Both the position numbers and the translations under genes were made by a program. A model generated the notes under the pieces. That model searched no databases, had not been told where the DNA came from, and saw only the letters and a program-made list of their open reading frames with translations. From Avipropionibacterium sp050157065 (GTDB taxonomy: Bacteria; Actinomycetota; Actinomycetes; Propionibacteriales; Propionibacteriaceae): 64,000 bases of DNA. Location of the stretch: assembly GCA_050157065.1 (NCBI GenBank), contig CP189573.1; one strand, written 5' to 3'. Shown piece after piece: positions 50,647 through 59,246 of the stretch. The stretch's first letter is position 1, and each line of letters opens with the position of its first letter.

Positions 50647-52995
50647 ATGTCGCAGGATGCCCAACCTTCGATCGACGAGGATGCCGCGGGCGGACGTACC
50701 AAGATCACCATCTCCAAGGGATGGGTACAAGGCGTCGCCCTGGTCTTGATCTTCGGCTTCTTGGTGATGGGCATCCTCGCCTATCGCACCTACACCGACT
50801 CGATGCCGCAGCCGCAGCAGGTGGTCACCGAGTCCGATGAGGTGATCTACACCGCCGAGGACATCACCAGTGGGCAGCAGATCTTCCTGCGCCGGGGTCT
50901 GCAGCAGTACGGCTCGGTGATGGGCCACGGCGGCTACCTCGGCCCTGACTACACCGCCGAGTACCTGCGGCTGTCGAGCGACTTCATCACCGAGCAGCTT
51001 CGCGACAGTGGGGTCACCGAGCCCGCCGCGGCGACGGTCGAGATGATGCGAGCCAACCGGTACGACGAACAGTCCGGCATCTTGACCCTCACCCCCGAGC
51101 AGGCGGCCGCCTTCGAACACCTCCGGGAGCACTACGCCACCATCTTCGGTGAGCCGACGACGAAGTACGGTCTGCTGCCCAACCTGATCACCGATCCCGA
51201 GGAGATCCACGACCTCACCGCCTTCTTCGCATGGACCGCGTGGGCGGCGGCGGCCGAACGGCCGGGGCACGACTACTCCTACACCAACAACTGGCCACCC
51301 GAGAGCCGTGTCGCCAACACCCCGACCGCCGACATCCTCGTCTGGTCGGGGATGTCACTGGTCGCCCTGCTCGCCGGGACCGGCGCCCTGTTCGCCCTGT
51401 ACGGACGGTGGAGCCGCCGGATCGGTTGGCACGGTTCCGAGGCTCCGGCGCTGAAGTTCCTGCAGCCGGGCCAGGTCAAGATCACCCCGTCGCAGAAGGT
51501 GACCGCGTGGTTCTTCCTCGTCGTCGCCCTGATGTTCTTGTTGCAGGCCACCCTGGGCGCGGCCATTGAGCACTATCGCGCCGACCTCAGCAGCTTCTTC
51601 GGGCTCGATCTGGCGCAACTGCTGCCGTTCAACCTGGCCCGCACCTGGCACGTCCAACTGTCGTTGTTGTGGACGGCGGCCTCGTTCCTCGCCGCCGGCA
51701 TCTTCTTGGCCCCGATCATCTCCGGTCGAGAACCGAAACGTCAGTCCTGGTTGGCGATCGGGCTGCTCGCCGCCCTCGCGCTGGTCGTCGCCGGCACCCT
51801 CACCGGCACGGCGATCAGCACCTTCGGCGCGGAATGGGCGAAGGGGTCCATCTTCTTCGACCAACAGTGGGAGTACCTCGACCTGCCACGGTTCTGGCAG
51901 ATCCTGCTGGTGATCGGGCTGTTCTTGTGGATCGCCATCGTGTTCCGCGCCATCCGGTCGCGGTTGAAGACCGAGAGCAAGTTCAACATGCCGTGGCTGT
52001 TCTTCTACTCCGGTCTGGCCATCCCCGGCTTCTACGCCGTCGGCCTGCTGGCCGGCACCCAGACCCACATCACCGTGGCCGAGTTCTGGCGGTTCTGGGT
52101 GGTGCACCTGTGGGTGGAGGACTTCCTCGAACTGTTCACCACCGTGATGGTGGCCTACATCTTCGTGATGTTGGGCGTCGTTCGACGCCAGATCGCGATC
52201 CAGATCATCTTCCTCGACGTGATCCTCTACTCCGCCGGCGGCGTGCTCGGCACGATGCACCACCTCTACTTCTCCGGCACCCCGGTGGAGCACATGGCGC
52301 TCGGCGCGTTCTTCTCCGCCCTGGAAGTGATCCCCCTGACATTCCTCACCGTGGAAGCGTGGACGTTCCTGCAACTGGGCGCCCGGCAGGAGTCGCGCAG
52401 CAGCGCTCCGTTCCCCCATCGTTGGGCCGTGATGTTCCTGGTCGCCGTGGGCTTCTGGAACTTCGTGGGGGCGGGCGTGTTCGGTTTCTTGATCAACTTG
52501 CCGGTGATCTCGTACTACCAGATCGGCACGGCGCTGACCGCCAACCACGCGCACGGCGCCATGATGGGCGTGTACGGGATGCTCGCGGTGGGACTGGCGC
52601 TGTTCGCGCTGCGCTACATCATCCCGGCGACCCGATGGCCGGACCGGCTGGCGAAGGTGTCGTTCTGGTGCCTCAACATCGGCCTGGCGTGGATGGTGTT
52701 CGCCACCTTGCTGCCGTTGGGCGTGATGCAGTTGTGGTACTCGGTGAACGACGGCTACTACGAGGCCCGCACGCTGGGCTACATCTCCCAACCCGGCAAC
52801 GCGATCTTGGAGTGGCTGCGGATGCCCGGCGACGTCGTCTTCCTGGTCGGCGGCATCCTGCCGTTCCTGTGGATCACCTGGCTCGGGGTTCGCCACGGCA
52901 TCAAGGCGAGCACCCACACCCTGGAGCCCGAGACACTGTTCGTCGAGGAACATGAGCAGGCCCGCCACGACCGTACCGGCCTGAAGCAGGGTTGA
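50647..52995 (+). CDS. norZ: Quinol-dependent nitric oxide reductase (qNor)
   Basis: 782 residues, the normal qNor length, from an ATG behind AGGGG. One N-terminal membrane segment (about 25-47) is followed by a periplasmic-type domain to about residue 230 and then twelve helices of the haem-copper oxidase fold. Metal ligands are visible: HVQLSLLW for the low-spin haem, H487 and E491 in HLWVEDFLELF for the FeB site, H538-H539 in GTMHHLYFSG, and H634/H636 in TANHAHGAMMG. It reduces 2 NO to N2O using membrane quinol. It serves NO detoxification or denitrification; no nirK, nirS or nosZ is near, which favours detoxification. Confidence 0.96.
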   Translation: MSQDAQPSIDEDAAGGRTKITISKGWVQGVALVLIFGFLVMGILAYRTYTDSMPQPQQVVTESDEVIYTAEDITSGQQIFLRRGLQQYGSVMGHGGYLGPDYTAEYLRLSSDFITEQLRDSGVTEPAAATVEMMRANRYDEQSGILTLTPEQAAAFEHLREHYATIFGEPTTKYGLLPNLITDPEEIHDLTAFFAWTAWAAAAERPGHDYSYTNNWPPESRVANTPTADILVWSGMSLVALLAGTGALFALYGRWSRRIGWHGSEAPALKFLQPGQVKITPSQKVTAWFFLVVALMFLLQATLGAAIEHYRADLSSFFGLDLAQLLPFNLARTWHVQLSLLWTAASFLAAGIFLAPIISGREPKRQSWLAIGLLAALALVVAGTLTGTAISTFGAEWAKGSIFFDQQWEYLDLPRFWQILLVIGLFLWIAIVFRAIRSRLKTESKFNMPWLFFYSGLAIPGFYAVGLLAGTQTHITVAEFWRFWVVHLWVEDFLELFTTVMVAYIFVMLGVVRRQIAIQIIFLDVILYSAGGVLGTMHHLYFSGTPVEHMALGAFFSALEVIPLTFLTVEAWTFLQLGARQESRSSAPFPHRWAVMFLVAVGFWNFVGAGVFGFLINLPVISYYQIGTALTANHAHGAMMGVYGMLAVGLALFALRYIIPATRWPDRLAKVSFWCLNIGLAWMVFATLLPLGVMQLWYSVNDGYYEARTLGYISQPGNAILEWLRMPGDVVFLVGGILPFLWITWLGVRHGIKASTHTLEPETLFVEEHEQARHDRTGLKQG

Positions 52996-52997
52996 TC

Positions 52998-53648
52998 ATG
53001 GACCAGCTCGGATCGTTCGCTCCCCAGACCTGGTTCGCCGTCGGCTACGCCGTCGTGTTGATCATGGTCGCGTACGGGATCGACACGATGTCGAAGCGTG
53101 CGGCCCGCAACGTCGAACAGCAACGGCGTGGCGGCTTCGTCTATCACGCCGACCACGACGCGTGGCAGTGTCCCGAGGACCAGTGGCTGTGGCCCCAGTC
53201 GTTCGATCCGGACAACCGGGTGATGCGCTACCGCGGCAAGCCGTCGGTGTGCAACGCCTGCCCCGTCCGCGACTCCTGTACGACATCGGACAGTGGCCGC
53301 GAGGTGCAACGACCGGTCGACCCGTGGCCCAACTCGGAGTCGGCCCGGTTCCATCGTGGGATCGCCTGCACCGTTGCCGTGCTGGCCATCGTGTGGCCGG
53401 TTGCTGCCGCGCTCAGTGGGCCGCCGACGATGGAGGTCGCGATCCTGGTCGGCACGGCCGTGCTCGTGATCCTCGCCTCGCTCCCCCTGTGGTCGCACTT
53501 GCGCCGTAGCCAGGTGGACCCCGACGGGGTGCTGTTCGCCGCCGCGGACGACAATGACGACGCCCGTACGCAGGCGGCGCTGGCGCACCGGGCACGACGG
53601 ACGACGTATCGCTCCGACGCTCGCCGAGACCGGCCCGGGAGGTCGTGA
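52998..53648 (+). CDS. Membrane protein with a C-x2-C-x5-C cluster, family not recognised
   Basis: 216 residues from an ATG 2 nt after the norZ stop. One membrane segment at about residues 10-30 precedes a soluble domain with WQCPEDQWLWPQSFDP, YRGKPSVCNACPVRDSC and a trailing TTSDSGREVQR. Two more membrane segments lie at about 115-162. The cysteine pattern and the sequence around it look like the C-terminal zinc-ribbon of IS1182-type transposases, here between membrane anchors. Four cysteines could bind zinc or an Fe-S cluster. I know no characterised homologue. Its tight coupling to norZ and the SPFH gene argues for a role with the reductase. Confidence 0.7.
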   Translation: MDQLGSFAPQTWFAVGYAVVLIMVAYGIDTMSKRAARNVEQQRRGGFVYHADHDAWQCPEDQWLWPQSFDPDNRVMRYRGKPSVCNACPVRDSCTTSDSGREVQRPVDPWPNSESARFHRGIACTVAVLAIVWPVAAALSGPPTMEVAILVGTAVLVILASLPLWSHLRRSQVDPDGVLFAAADDNDDARTQAALAHRARRTTYRSDARRDRPGRS

Positions 53649-54445
53649 TGCAGGTCGTGATCATCGTCGTCGTCGCGGTGCTGGCGCTCACGGGGTTGCT
53701 CGCCGCTGGGCTGCGCATCATCCGTGAGTACGAGCGGGCGATCGTGTTCCGGCTCGGCCGGATCCGTGGCCCGCTGGGGCCGGGGCCGGTCCTGCTGCTG
53801 CCCGGGCTGGACTCGTTGGTCCGCGTGGAGCTGCGGGTGATCACCTTGACCATCCCACCGCAGGAGGTGATCACGCGCGACAACGTCACCGCCCGGGTGA
53901 ACGCGGTCGTGCTGTTCAAGGTGGTCGATCCCGAGCGATCGGTGATGGCGGTGGAGAACCACGCCGTCGCCACGTCGCAGATCGCCCAGACCACGCTGCG
54001 GTCCGTCGTCGGCCGGGCCGACCTGGACACGCTGCTCGCCCACCGCTCGGACCTCAACGAGGACCTGCGGACCTCGATCGCGGCACAGACCGAACCGTGG
54101 GGGGTCGAGGTCGAGGTGGTGGAGATCAAGGACGTGGAGATCCCGGAGCTGATGCAGCGCGCGATGGCGCGCGAGGCCGAGGCCGAGCGGGAGCGCCGGG
54201 CCAAGGTGATCAGTGCCCACGGCGAGCTGCAGGCCGCCGAGGAGCTGCGAGACGCGGCCGCGATCTTGGCCGAGGCCCCCGGATCCCTGCAACTGCGCTA
54301 CCTGCAAACGTTGTTGGAGCTCGGCGCCGACCAGAACTCGACCGTCGTCTTTCCGCTGCCGATGGACATCGTCAAGCCGTTCCTGACCGCCATGGACGAC
54401 GGCCGCATCTCACCGAAAGGGCTGAACCATGACGTCTCACGATGA
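53648..54445 (+). CDS. SPFH/stomatin-like (slipin) membrane protein
   Basis: 265 residues from an ATG overlapping the preceding stop by 1 nt (TGATG). An N-terminal membrane segment (VVIIVVVAVLALTGLLAAGL) is followed by the band-7 domain: IIREYERAIVFRLGRI, PGLDSLVRVELRVITLTIPP, TRDNVTARVNAVVLFKV, and the helical EIPELMQRAMAREAEAERER. The alanine/glutamate-rich coiled coil then leads to LRYLQTLLELG and a short tail. Slipins form membrane microdomain scaffolds and often pair with NfeD; no NfeD is here. It probably assists the two membrane proteins upstream. Confidence 0.9.
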   Translation: MQVVIIVVVAVLALTGLLAAGLRIIREYERAIVFRLGRIRGPLGPGPVLLLPGLDSLVRVELRVITLTIPPQEVITRDNVTARVNAVVLFKVVDPERSVMAVENHAVATSQIAQTTLRSVVGRADLDTLLAHRSDLNEDLRTSIAAQTEPWGVEVEVVEIKDVEIPELMQRAMAREAEAERERRAKVISAHGELQAAEELRDAAAILAEAPGSLQLRYLQTLLELGADQNSTVVFPLPMDIVKPFLTAMDDGRISPKGLNHDVSR

Positions 54446-54737
54446 TTCCGACCTCCCCGCACCGGGACGTCCCGTCGTGCTGGAGCCGCTGGCCCCAGGG
54501 CTGTGGACGCTCATCCTCGGGCTGTGCGTCGCCGTCCTCGCCCCCTTGTTCGGCTTCCTGGTCGGCACCACCTTCGGCGCCGGCACGGGTGCCGAAATGA
54601 TGAGCCCACTCCACCTGGGACTCTTCGTCGGCGTCGTCATCGGCGGGCTCGGCGTCGCGGTCGCGATCAGCGGCGGTTGGCGCCTGCTCCGCCGCAGCCA
54701 CGAGGATCAGGCGACATCCGAGAGCGACCCGGACTGA
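54429..54737 (+). CDS. Small membrane protein of the nitric oxide reductase locus
   Basis: 102 residues from an ATG that overlaps the SPFH gene end by 17 nt. A polar N-terminus (DDSDLPAPGRPVVLEPL) is followed by two membrane segments at about residues 26-47 and 61-83, with a glycine-rich loop between them, and by a charged tail RRSHEDQATSESDPD. No family is recognised. Position and coupling suggest that it is the last gene of the norZ transcription unit. Confidence 0.7.
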   Translation: MTSHDDSDLPAPGRPVVLEPLAPGLWTLILGLCVAVLAPLFGFLVGTTFGAGTGAEMMSPLHLGLFVGVVIGGLGVAVAISGGWRLLRRSHEDQATSESDPD

Positions 54738-54763
54738 CCGGTGCGCGACCCGCGCTGGTCCGG

Positions 54764-55317
54764 TCAAGCCCGGGCATCGGGCCACGTGGCCGTCTCGGCG
54801 TGCGTGCGGACCATGCGGGTGAAGAGTTCCGGGTCCTCGACGTTCCACGGGTGGTGCACACCGGCGGCCTGCCACGTGAGCAACTGCGGAAGCCGGTCAC
54901 GCAGCGGACCGAACGCGCGGTGGATCGACGCGACATCATGTTGGGCAGCGACAGCCAGGAGCGGCCCGGTGTAGCGGAAGTCCCCGACGGGCATGGCACC
55001 GGCGATGACCTCACGGAACATCCGGCGGTTGGATTCGGGGCTGGCGGCGGCCGCAGTGGCGGCGAACAGGTCCCGCGCGTCCGCCGGGATCCGAAAAGCC
55101 GCAGCTTGCGCGGCCCAGTACCAGTGGCGGTGCCACAGCGGCACCTGGACCCCGATGACCAGCCGCTCCCACCATGCGTACCCGGTCGCCGCAGCACCAC
55201 TGATGGTGCACGTCCGAACCAGGTCGGGGTGACGGTGGATCAGTTGCACCGCCACCAGGCCACCGAGGGAGAGCCCCACGACGTGAGCCCGGCCATCGGT
55301 ACTGCGGGTACGAATCA
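54764..55317 (-). pseudogene. Alpha/beta hydrolase, N-terminus removed by IS copy 2
   Basis: The fragment begins at the IS edge; only the bases coding for MSL come from the IS repeat. It holds AHVVGLSLGGLVAVQLIH, with the nucleophile serine in G-L-S-L-G, and continues to the C-terminus with GPLLAVAAQHD and VHHPWNVEDPELF (catalytic acid and histidine). The first strands and the oxyanion-hole segment are gone, so it is not functional in its present form. It is on the opposite strand to the norZ locus and ends 27 nt from it. Confidence 0.8.
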
Positions 55318-56755
55318 GGCTCATCCCAATCGAGGGTGTAGGAGTTGGGGTCTGAACCCACCGGTCTCGAGCAGGCTCCTGGCTATGTAGTTGGTGAGGT
55401 TGCGGAACCCGAGCGCGCTGCCGCGGAGGTGCTCAAGTCGTCCGTTGAGCGCCTCGGTCGGCCCGTTGCTCGTGCCGGGGCGGTCGAAGTAGGCGAGCAC
55501 GTCGGCCGCGCGTTTCTTCAGCGTCCGTCCCAGAGTGATGAGCTCGGTGAGGACCTTCGGGACGCCGGCGCTGAGGTCGGTGATCACCTTGTCCATCAGC
55601 TCACGACCACGAGGTCGGTGTTCGTGGCGGTAGGCGGTGATCATCCGCTGGTAGATGCCCCAGGTCGCCTCGACCTCGACGTGCATGTCATCGACGAAGA
55701 GTGCGCGCAGCCGGTCGATCTGCTTGTCGGTGAGCAGGTCCGCGCCGGTGTGCAGCGTCCGTCGTGACTTGTAGAGCGGGTCGTTCTTGAACCCACGGTG
55801 GCCATGGATCGCGAGCTGGACCCGGCGTCGGCATCGGTCCAGCGCATCCCCAGCGAGCCGGGCGACGTGGAAGGGATCCATCACCGCGACCGCGTCGGGG
55901 ACCTCTTCGGCGGCGGCGGTCTTGAAGCCGGTGAACCCGTCCATCGCGACGACCTCGACCGCGTTGCGGAAGGCGTCGTCCCGGTCAGCGAGCCAGGTCT
56001 TGAACGCGGCCTTGGATCGGCCCTGGACCATGTCGAGAAGCTTGGCTGGGCCGGTTCCGTCACGCACCGGGGTGAGGTCGATGATCACGGTGACGTACTT
56101 GTCGCCACGCTTGGTGTGGCGCCACACGTGCCATCAACACCGATAACCTTCACACCGTCGAGCCGCGTCGGGTCGTTGATCAGCAGCCGCTTGCCTTCGG
56201 CCAGAACCGCGTTGTTCGCGGTGTCCCACGCGACCCCAAGCCCGTCAGCGACGCGGGCGACGGTGAGGTGGGCGACCACGATCCCTTCCAGCGCCCACCG
56301 CAGCCCGACCCGCGACAGCTTCGCGCGTGGTTCGGCCGCGGCACTGGTGTCCTGGCGCCACACGTGCCCACAGCCGGCACAGCGGTAGCGACGTACGGCG
56401 ACTTCCAGCACGGTCGGCCGCCAACCCAGCGGCTCGTGGGCCAGACGCCGGATCACGGTGTCACGAGCAACGCCTTCACTGCCGCAGCGTCGGCACCATT
56501 GATCTGGCTCAACCACGCGGCACGCGAGGACAGCACGATCCAGTTCAAGTCGTTGCCCGACCACGCTCAGGCCGAGGCCATCGAGTCGAGCGAAGGTGGT
56601 CAGGTCAGGACGGCCGAAGCCGGCCGGCGGGGTAGCGTCGGACACGTCGAGGTCTTTCGGATGGACGGCGTAGGAACCTCCATCGTCGGAAGACCTCGAC
56701 CTCTATCCACGGACCGACGCGCCAGACCGACCTACACCCTCATCTGGGAAGAGCC
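55318..56755 (-). mobile_element. ISL3-family insertion sequence, copy 2 (frameshifted transposase)
   Basis: About 1440 bp. Terminal inverted repeats (55318-55341 and 56732-56755) are identical to those of copy 1, but the interior differs at many positions, most in the N-terminal half of the transposase. The two copies are therefore related but not recent duplicates. Confidence 0.9.
55321..56645 (-). pseudogene. ISL3-family transposase, inactivated by a one-base deletion
   Basis: The N-terminal part reads from the GTG at 56645 to VIGVDG, and the C-terminal part continues in another frame from VWRHTKRGDKYV to the stop at 55321. Compared with copy 1, one base is missing near 56131-56132 in the codon after the first catalytic aspartate. 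Both halves otherwise keep the family sequence. The deletion lies in the middle of the catalytic region, so this copy cannot make a full transposase without frameshifting. Confidence 0.88.
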
Positions 56756-56763
56756 ACTTGTCG
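56756..56763. repeat. Right copy of the 8-bp target-site duplication
   Basis: ACTTGTCG, identical to 46849-46856. Confidence 0.85.
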
Positions 56764-56986
56764 GTCGCGGCGATGGTCAGCGACCCCTTGGCACCCGCAA
56801 CCAGGTTGTCGTTGGCGATGATCGCCCCGAACTCACCAGAGTCGTTCTTGAGCCGTGCCCAGTAGCGATGACGAGGGCCAACCAGCCGAAGCGCTTGATC
56901 GACGAACGCGCCGGCGGCGTGGCCGGCCCCGGTGGTCCGGACGGGAACTGCTGCTGCGGGCCGGGCGGCGGCTGTGCTGCTGACAT
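56756..56986 (-). pseudogene. 5' fragment of a small secreted-type protein gene, also internally deleted
   Basis: An ATG at 56986 behind GGGGAGG opens MSAAQPPPGPQQQFPSGPPG and a short membrane segment (RFGWLALVIAT). The frame then shifts, and the next frame reads YWARLKNDSGEFGAIIANDN and GSLTIAATDK up to the edge of IS copy 2. YWARL...SGE...IIANDN is the conserved end of a common actinobacterial protein class. The segment normally lying between the anchor and YWARL is absent. The gene was thus broken twice: by an internal deletion and by insertion of the mobile unit. Its last codons lie at 46808-46856. Confidence 0.7.
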
Positions 56987-57124
56987 GGTGGGTTTTCCTC
57001 CCCGAGTGGGGACTCCGTGTCACCCCTGTGGAAAGAAGTTAAGGTCTGCCACCGACAGAATCGGCGCCTTCGCCGGCGCTCCCGCCCCTGGCACGACTAC
57101 TCCGCGGCCCGAGGGATCCCTGCC

Positions 57125-58063
57125 CTACTTGACGCCTCCCGCGGTGAGTCCGGCCACGATCCGTCGCTGGAACACCAACACCCCGACCAGCAAGGGCACC
57201 GTCACGATCACGCCGGCAGCCATGATCGTGCCGTACGGGGTGTCGAAGCCGGAGATGCCGGTGAACTTCGAGATCGCCACCGTCGCGGTGTTCATGTCGG
57301 TGTCCTGACCGAACCGCAAGGCGATCATGTACTCGTTCCACACGGCGATGAAGGTGATGATGGCCGTGGTGAACACGCCGGGCGCCGCCAGCGGCAGGAT
57401 GATCTTGCGGAACGCCTGGCCGGGCGTGCAGCCGTCCACCATGGCGGCCTGCTCCAGCTCGACCGGCAACTGCCGGAAGAAGGCCGTCAGGTTCCAGATG
57501 CACAGCGGCAACGCGAACGACAGGCTCGGCAGGACCAACGCCTGGTAGGTGTTCATCCAGTTGAACGGGAACCATGTGTAGCGGCCGGTGAACATCTTCA
57601 ACAGCGGGATCAGCAGCGTGATGCCGGGGAACATCGAGGTCGCGATCACGATGGCCAGCACGATGCCCTTGAACGCGAAGCGCAACCGGGCAAGGGCATA
57701 GCTGGCGATGATGCCGAAGATCAACGTCAACAGGGTCGTGGTGACCGAGACGATCACCGAGTTGAGCAGCGCCCGGGTGAAGTTGTTGTTGCCGGCGAAC
57801 ACCGCGACGTAGTTCTCCACCGACGGTGGGTTCGGCACTAGGTCGGTGCTGCGGCCCATGCTCGGCAGCCGCAGCGACGACACGACCATCCAGTAGAACG
57901 GCAGGATGCAGTAGATCACGATCACCGCCATGCCCAGGATGCCGGCGATCAGGATGGCCCAGTCCTTGGGCGACCGACGCCGCTTGCTCAGCTGGGCCAT
58001 CTCCTCGGCCGTGGTCCGCTCCTGCTCGACGGGCTGATCACCCTCGTGGGTTGCGTCGCTCAT
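57125..58063 (-). CDS. Carbohydrate ABC transporter permease (MalG type)
   Basis: 312 residues with six membrane segments after a 35-residue charged N-terminus. The EAA loop that contacts the ATPase is EQAAMVDGCTPGQAFRKIIL near residue 215. The C-terminus is of the MalG type (QRRIVAGLTAGGVK). It overlaps the other permease by 4 nt and is the last gene of the importer operon. No ATPase gene follows; in actinobacteria one shared MsiK-type ATPase often serves many sugar importers. The 138 nt between this stop and the split gene show no clear terminator. Confidence 0.93.
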   Translation of the reverse strand: MSDATHEGDQPVEQERTTAEEMAQLSKRRRSPKDWAILIAGILGMAVIVIYCILPFYWMVVSSLRLPSMGRSTDLVPNPPSVENYVAVFAGNNNFTRALLNSVIVSVTTTLLTLIFGIIASYALARLRFAFKGIVLAIVIATSMFPGITLLIPLLKMFTGRYTWFPFNWMNTYQALVLPSLSFALPLCIWNLTAFFRQLPVELEQAAMVDGCTPGQAFRKIILPLAAPGVFTTAIITFIAVWNEYMIALRFGQDTDMNTATVAISKFTGISGFDTPYGTIMAAGVIVTVPLLVGVLVFQRRIVAGLTAGGVK

Positions 58064-59148
58064 GGCATGTCTCCCGAGGTCACCGAGGTCCGTACGGGAC
58101 CTGCCTTGGTCGCCTTGCGCCGGGCCCGTTCCCGCTTGCGTTGGGCCCGGATGGCTCGGACCTCGTCGTCACCGATCACGTCGGCGCCGAGGAACCGGAC
58201 GAACAGGAAGGCGACCAGCACGATGTAGAGGAACAGCAGGATCGAGTAGGCCGCAGCCGGCCCGTACCGACTCTGGTCGGCCTCGAGGTAGGAGAACATC
58301 GACAGTGTCTCGACCGAGTACTTGCCCATGCCGATCAGGCCGACCGGCAGGTCGAACATCCGCAGCGTGTCGAGGGCGCGGAACAGCACGGCCACCACCA
58401 GCGTCGGTTGCACCATCGGCAACGTGATCCGTACGAACGACTGCCAGGCCGTTGCGCCGTCCACCTTCGCCGCTTCGTACACCTCGGCGGGGATCGTCTG
58501 CAATCCCGCCAGGGTGAGCAGGCCGATGAATGGCGCGGTCTTCCACACGTCGGCGATCACGACCGCCCAGAACGACTGCGGCCCGTCCGCCAGCCACAGC
58601 ACGTGCTGCCCGATCACCTGGTTCATGATGCCGGCCTCATCGAAGATCAACTTCCACATCAACGCCGACACGATTGTCGGGATCGCCCACGGGACAAGGA
58701 TCCCGGCGCGGACGAGCCCACGCCCCCGGAAGGCTCGGGCCATCGTCACCGCCATCGCGACCCCGATCACCGTCTCCAGCAACACGCACACGAGGGTGAA
58801 GAAGGAGGTGTTGAGGAAGGCGTTCCAGAACCGGTCCATCTGCCCGTAGTTGGCCTGGACGAGGTCTGGTCGGGTGAGGATGCGGGTGAAGTTGTCCAGC
58901 CCCGCGAAGTACTCGTAGGACTGCAGTCGCCCGGTCTGCGGGTTCTGGATGCGCTCGATCCTGAAGAAGGCCTCGCGCAGCGACAGCAGGATGGGGATCC
59001 CCACCACGACAAGGATCACCGCCATCGCCGGCGACAACAGCGCTGCCGCCAGTCGGCCCTGCCCGTCGCTGAGCAGGTTCTTCTTCACCTTCGTGGGCTT
59101 CGTCGACCTCGTTGGTTTCGTCTCGGCCTCAGCACGGGTTGTCGACAC
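58060..59148 (-). CDS. Carbohydrate ABC transporter permease (MalF type)
   Basis: 362 residues from a GTG behind GAGGAGG. Six core membrane segments with the EAA loop EVYEAAKVDGATAWQSFVRI near residue 235. A basic, charged tail (about residues 310-362) is longer than usual. The LGADVIGDDEV segment precedes it. It pairs with the MalG-type permease downstream and the binding protein upstream. The sugar cannot be read from the sequence. Confidence 0.93.
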   Translation of the reverse strand: MSTTRAEAETKPTRSTKPTKVKKNLLSDGQGRLAAALLSPAMAVILVVVGIPILLSLREAFFRIERIQNPQTGRLQSYEYFAGLDNFTRILTRPDLVQANYGQMDRFWNAFLNTSFFTLVCVLLETVIGVAMAVTMARAFRGRGLVRAGILVPWAIPTIVSALMWKLIFDEAGIMNQVIGQHVLWLADGPQSFWAVVIADVWKTAPFIGLLTLAGLQTIPAEVYEAAKVDGATAWQSFVRITLPMVQPTLVVAVLFRALDTLRMFDLPVGLIGMGKYSVETLSMFSYLEADQSRYGPAAAYSILLFLYIVLVAFLFVRFLGADVIGDDEVRAIRAQRKRERARRKATKAGPVRTSVTSGDMP

Positions 59149-59246
59149 CGGCCACCTCCTCGTGAACCGAACCTCGGGGGCACGGCGCCCACCGGGTCAC
59201 ACCGACCGGTGCCCGTCAGCCCCGTCCGGGCTGACGGGCCGTCCGA

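Larger units (their letters stand above)
46857..56755. mobile_element. Composite transposon of about 9.9 kb bounded by two ISL3-family elements, carrying a nitric oxide reductase locus
   Basis: Two ISL3-type elements in the same orientation form the ends. The outermost inverted repeats (starting GGCTC at 46857 and ending GAGCC at 56755) are flanked by the same octamer ACTTGTCG, while the inner flanks (CCGTTACC at 48317 and ACGAATCA before 55318) do not match. Removing the unit plus one octamer restores the frame of a host gene. The cargo edges cut two genes at their N-termini (HNH endonuclease and alpha/beta hydrolase), which shows that the cargo was captured from another location. The whole cargo operon reads rightwards. 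Confidence 0.8.

Noticed and set aside
48317..55317. A target-site duplication at the inner edges of the two IS copies
   Set aside because: The inner flanks CCGTTACC and ACGAATCA do not match, so neither IS shows its own duplication. Only the outer pair matches.
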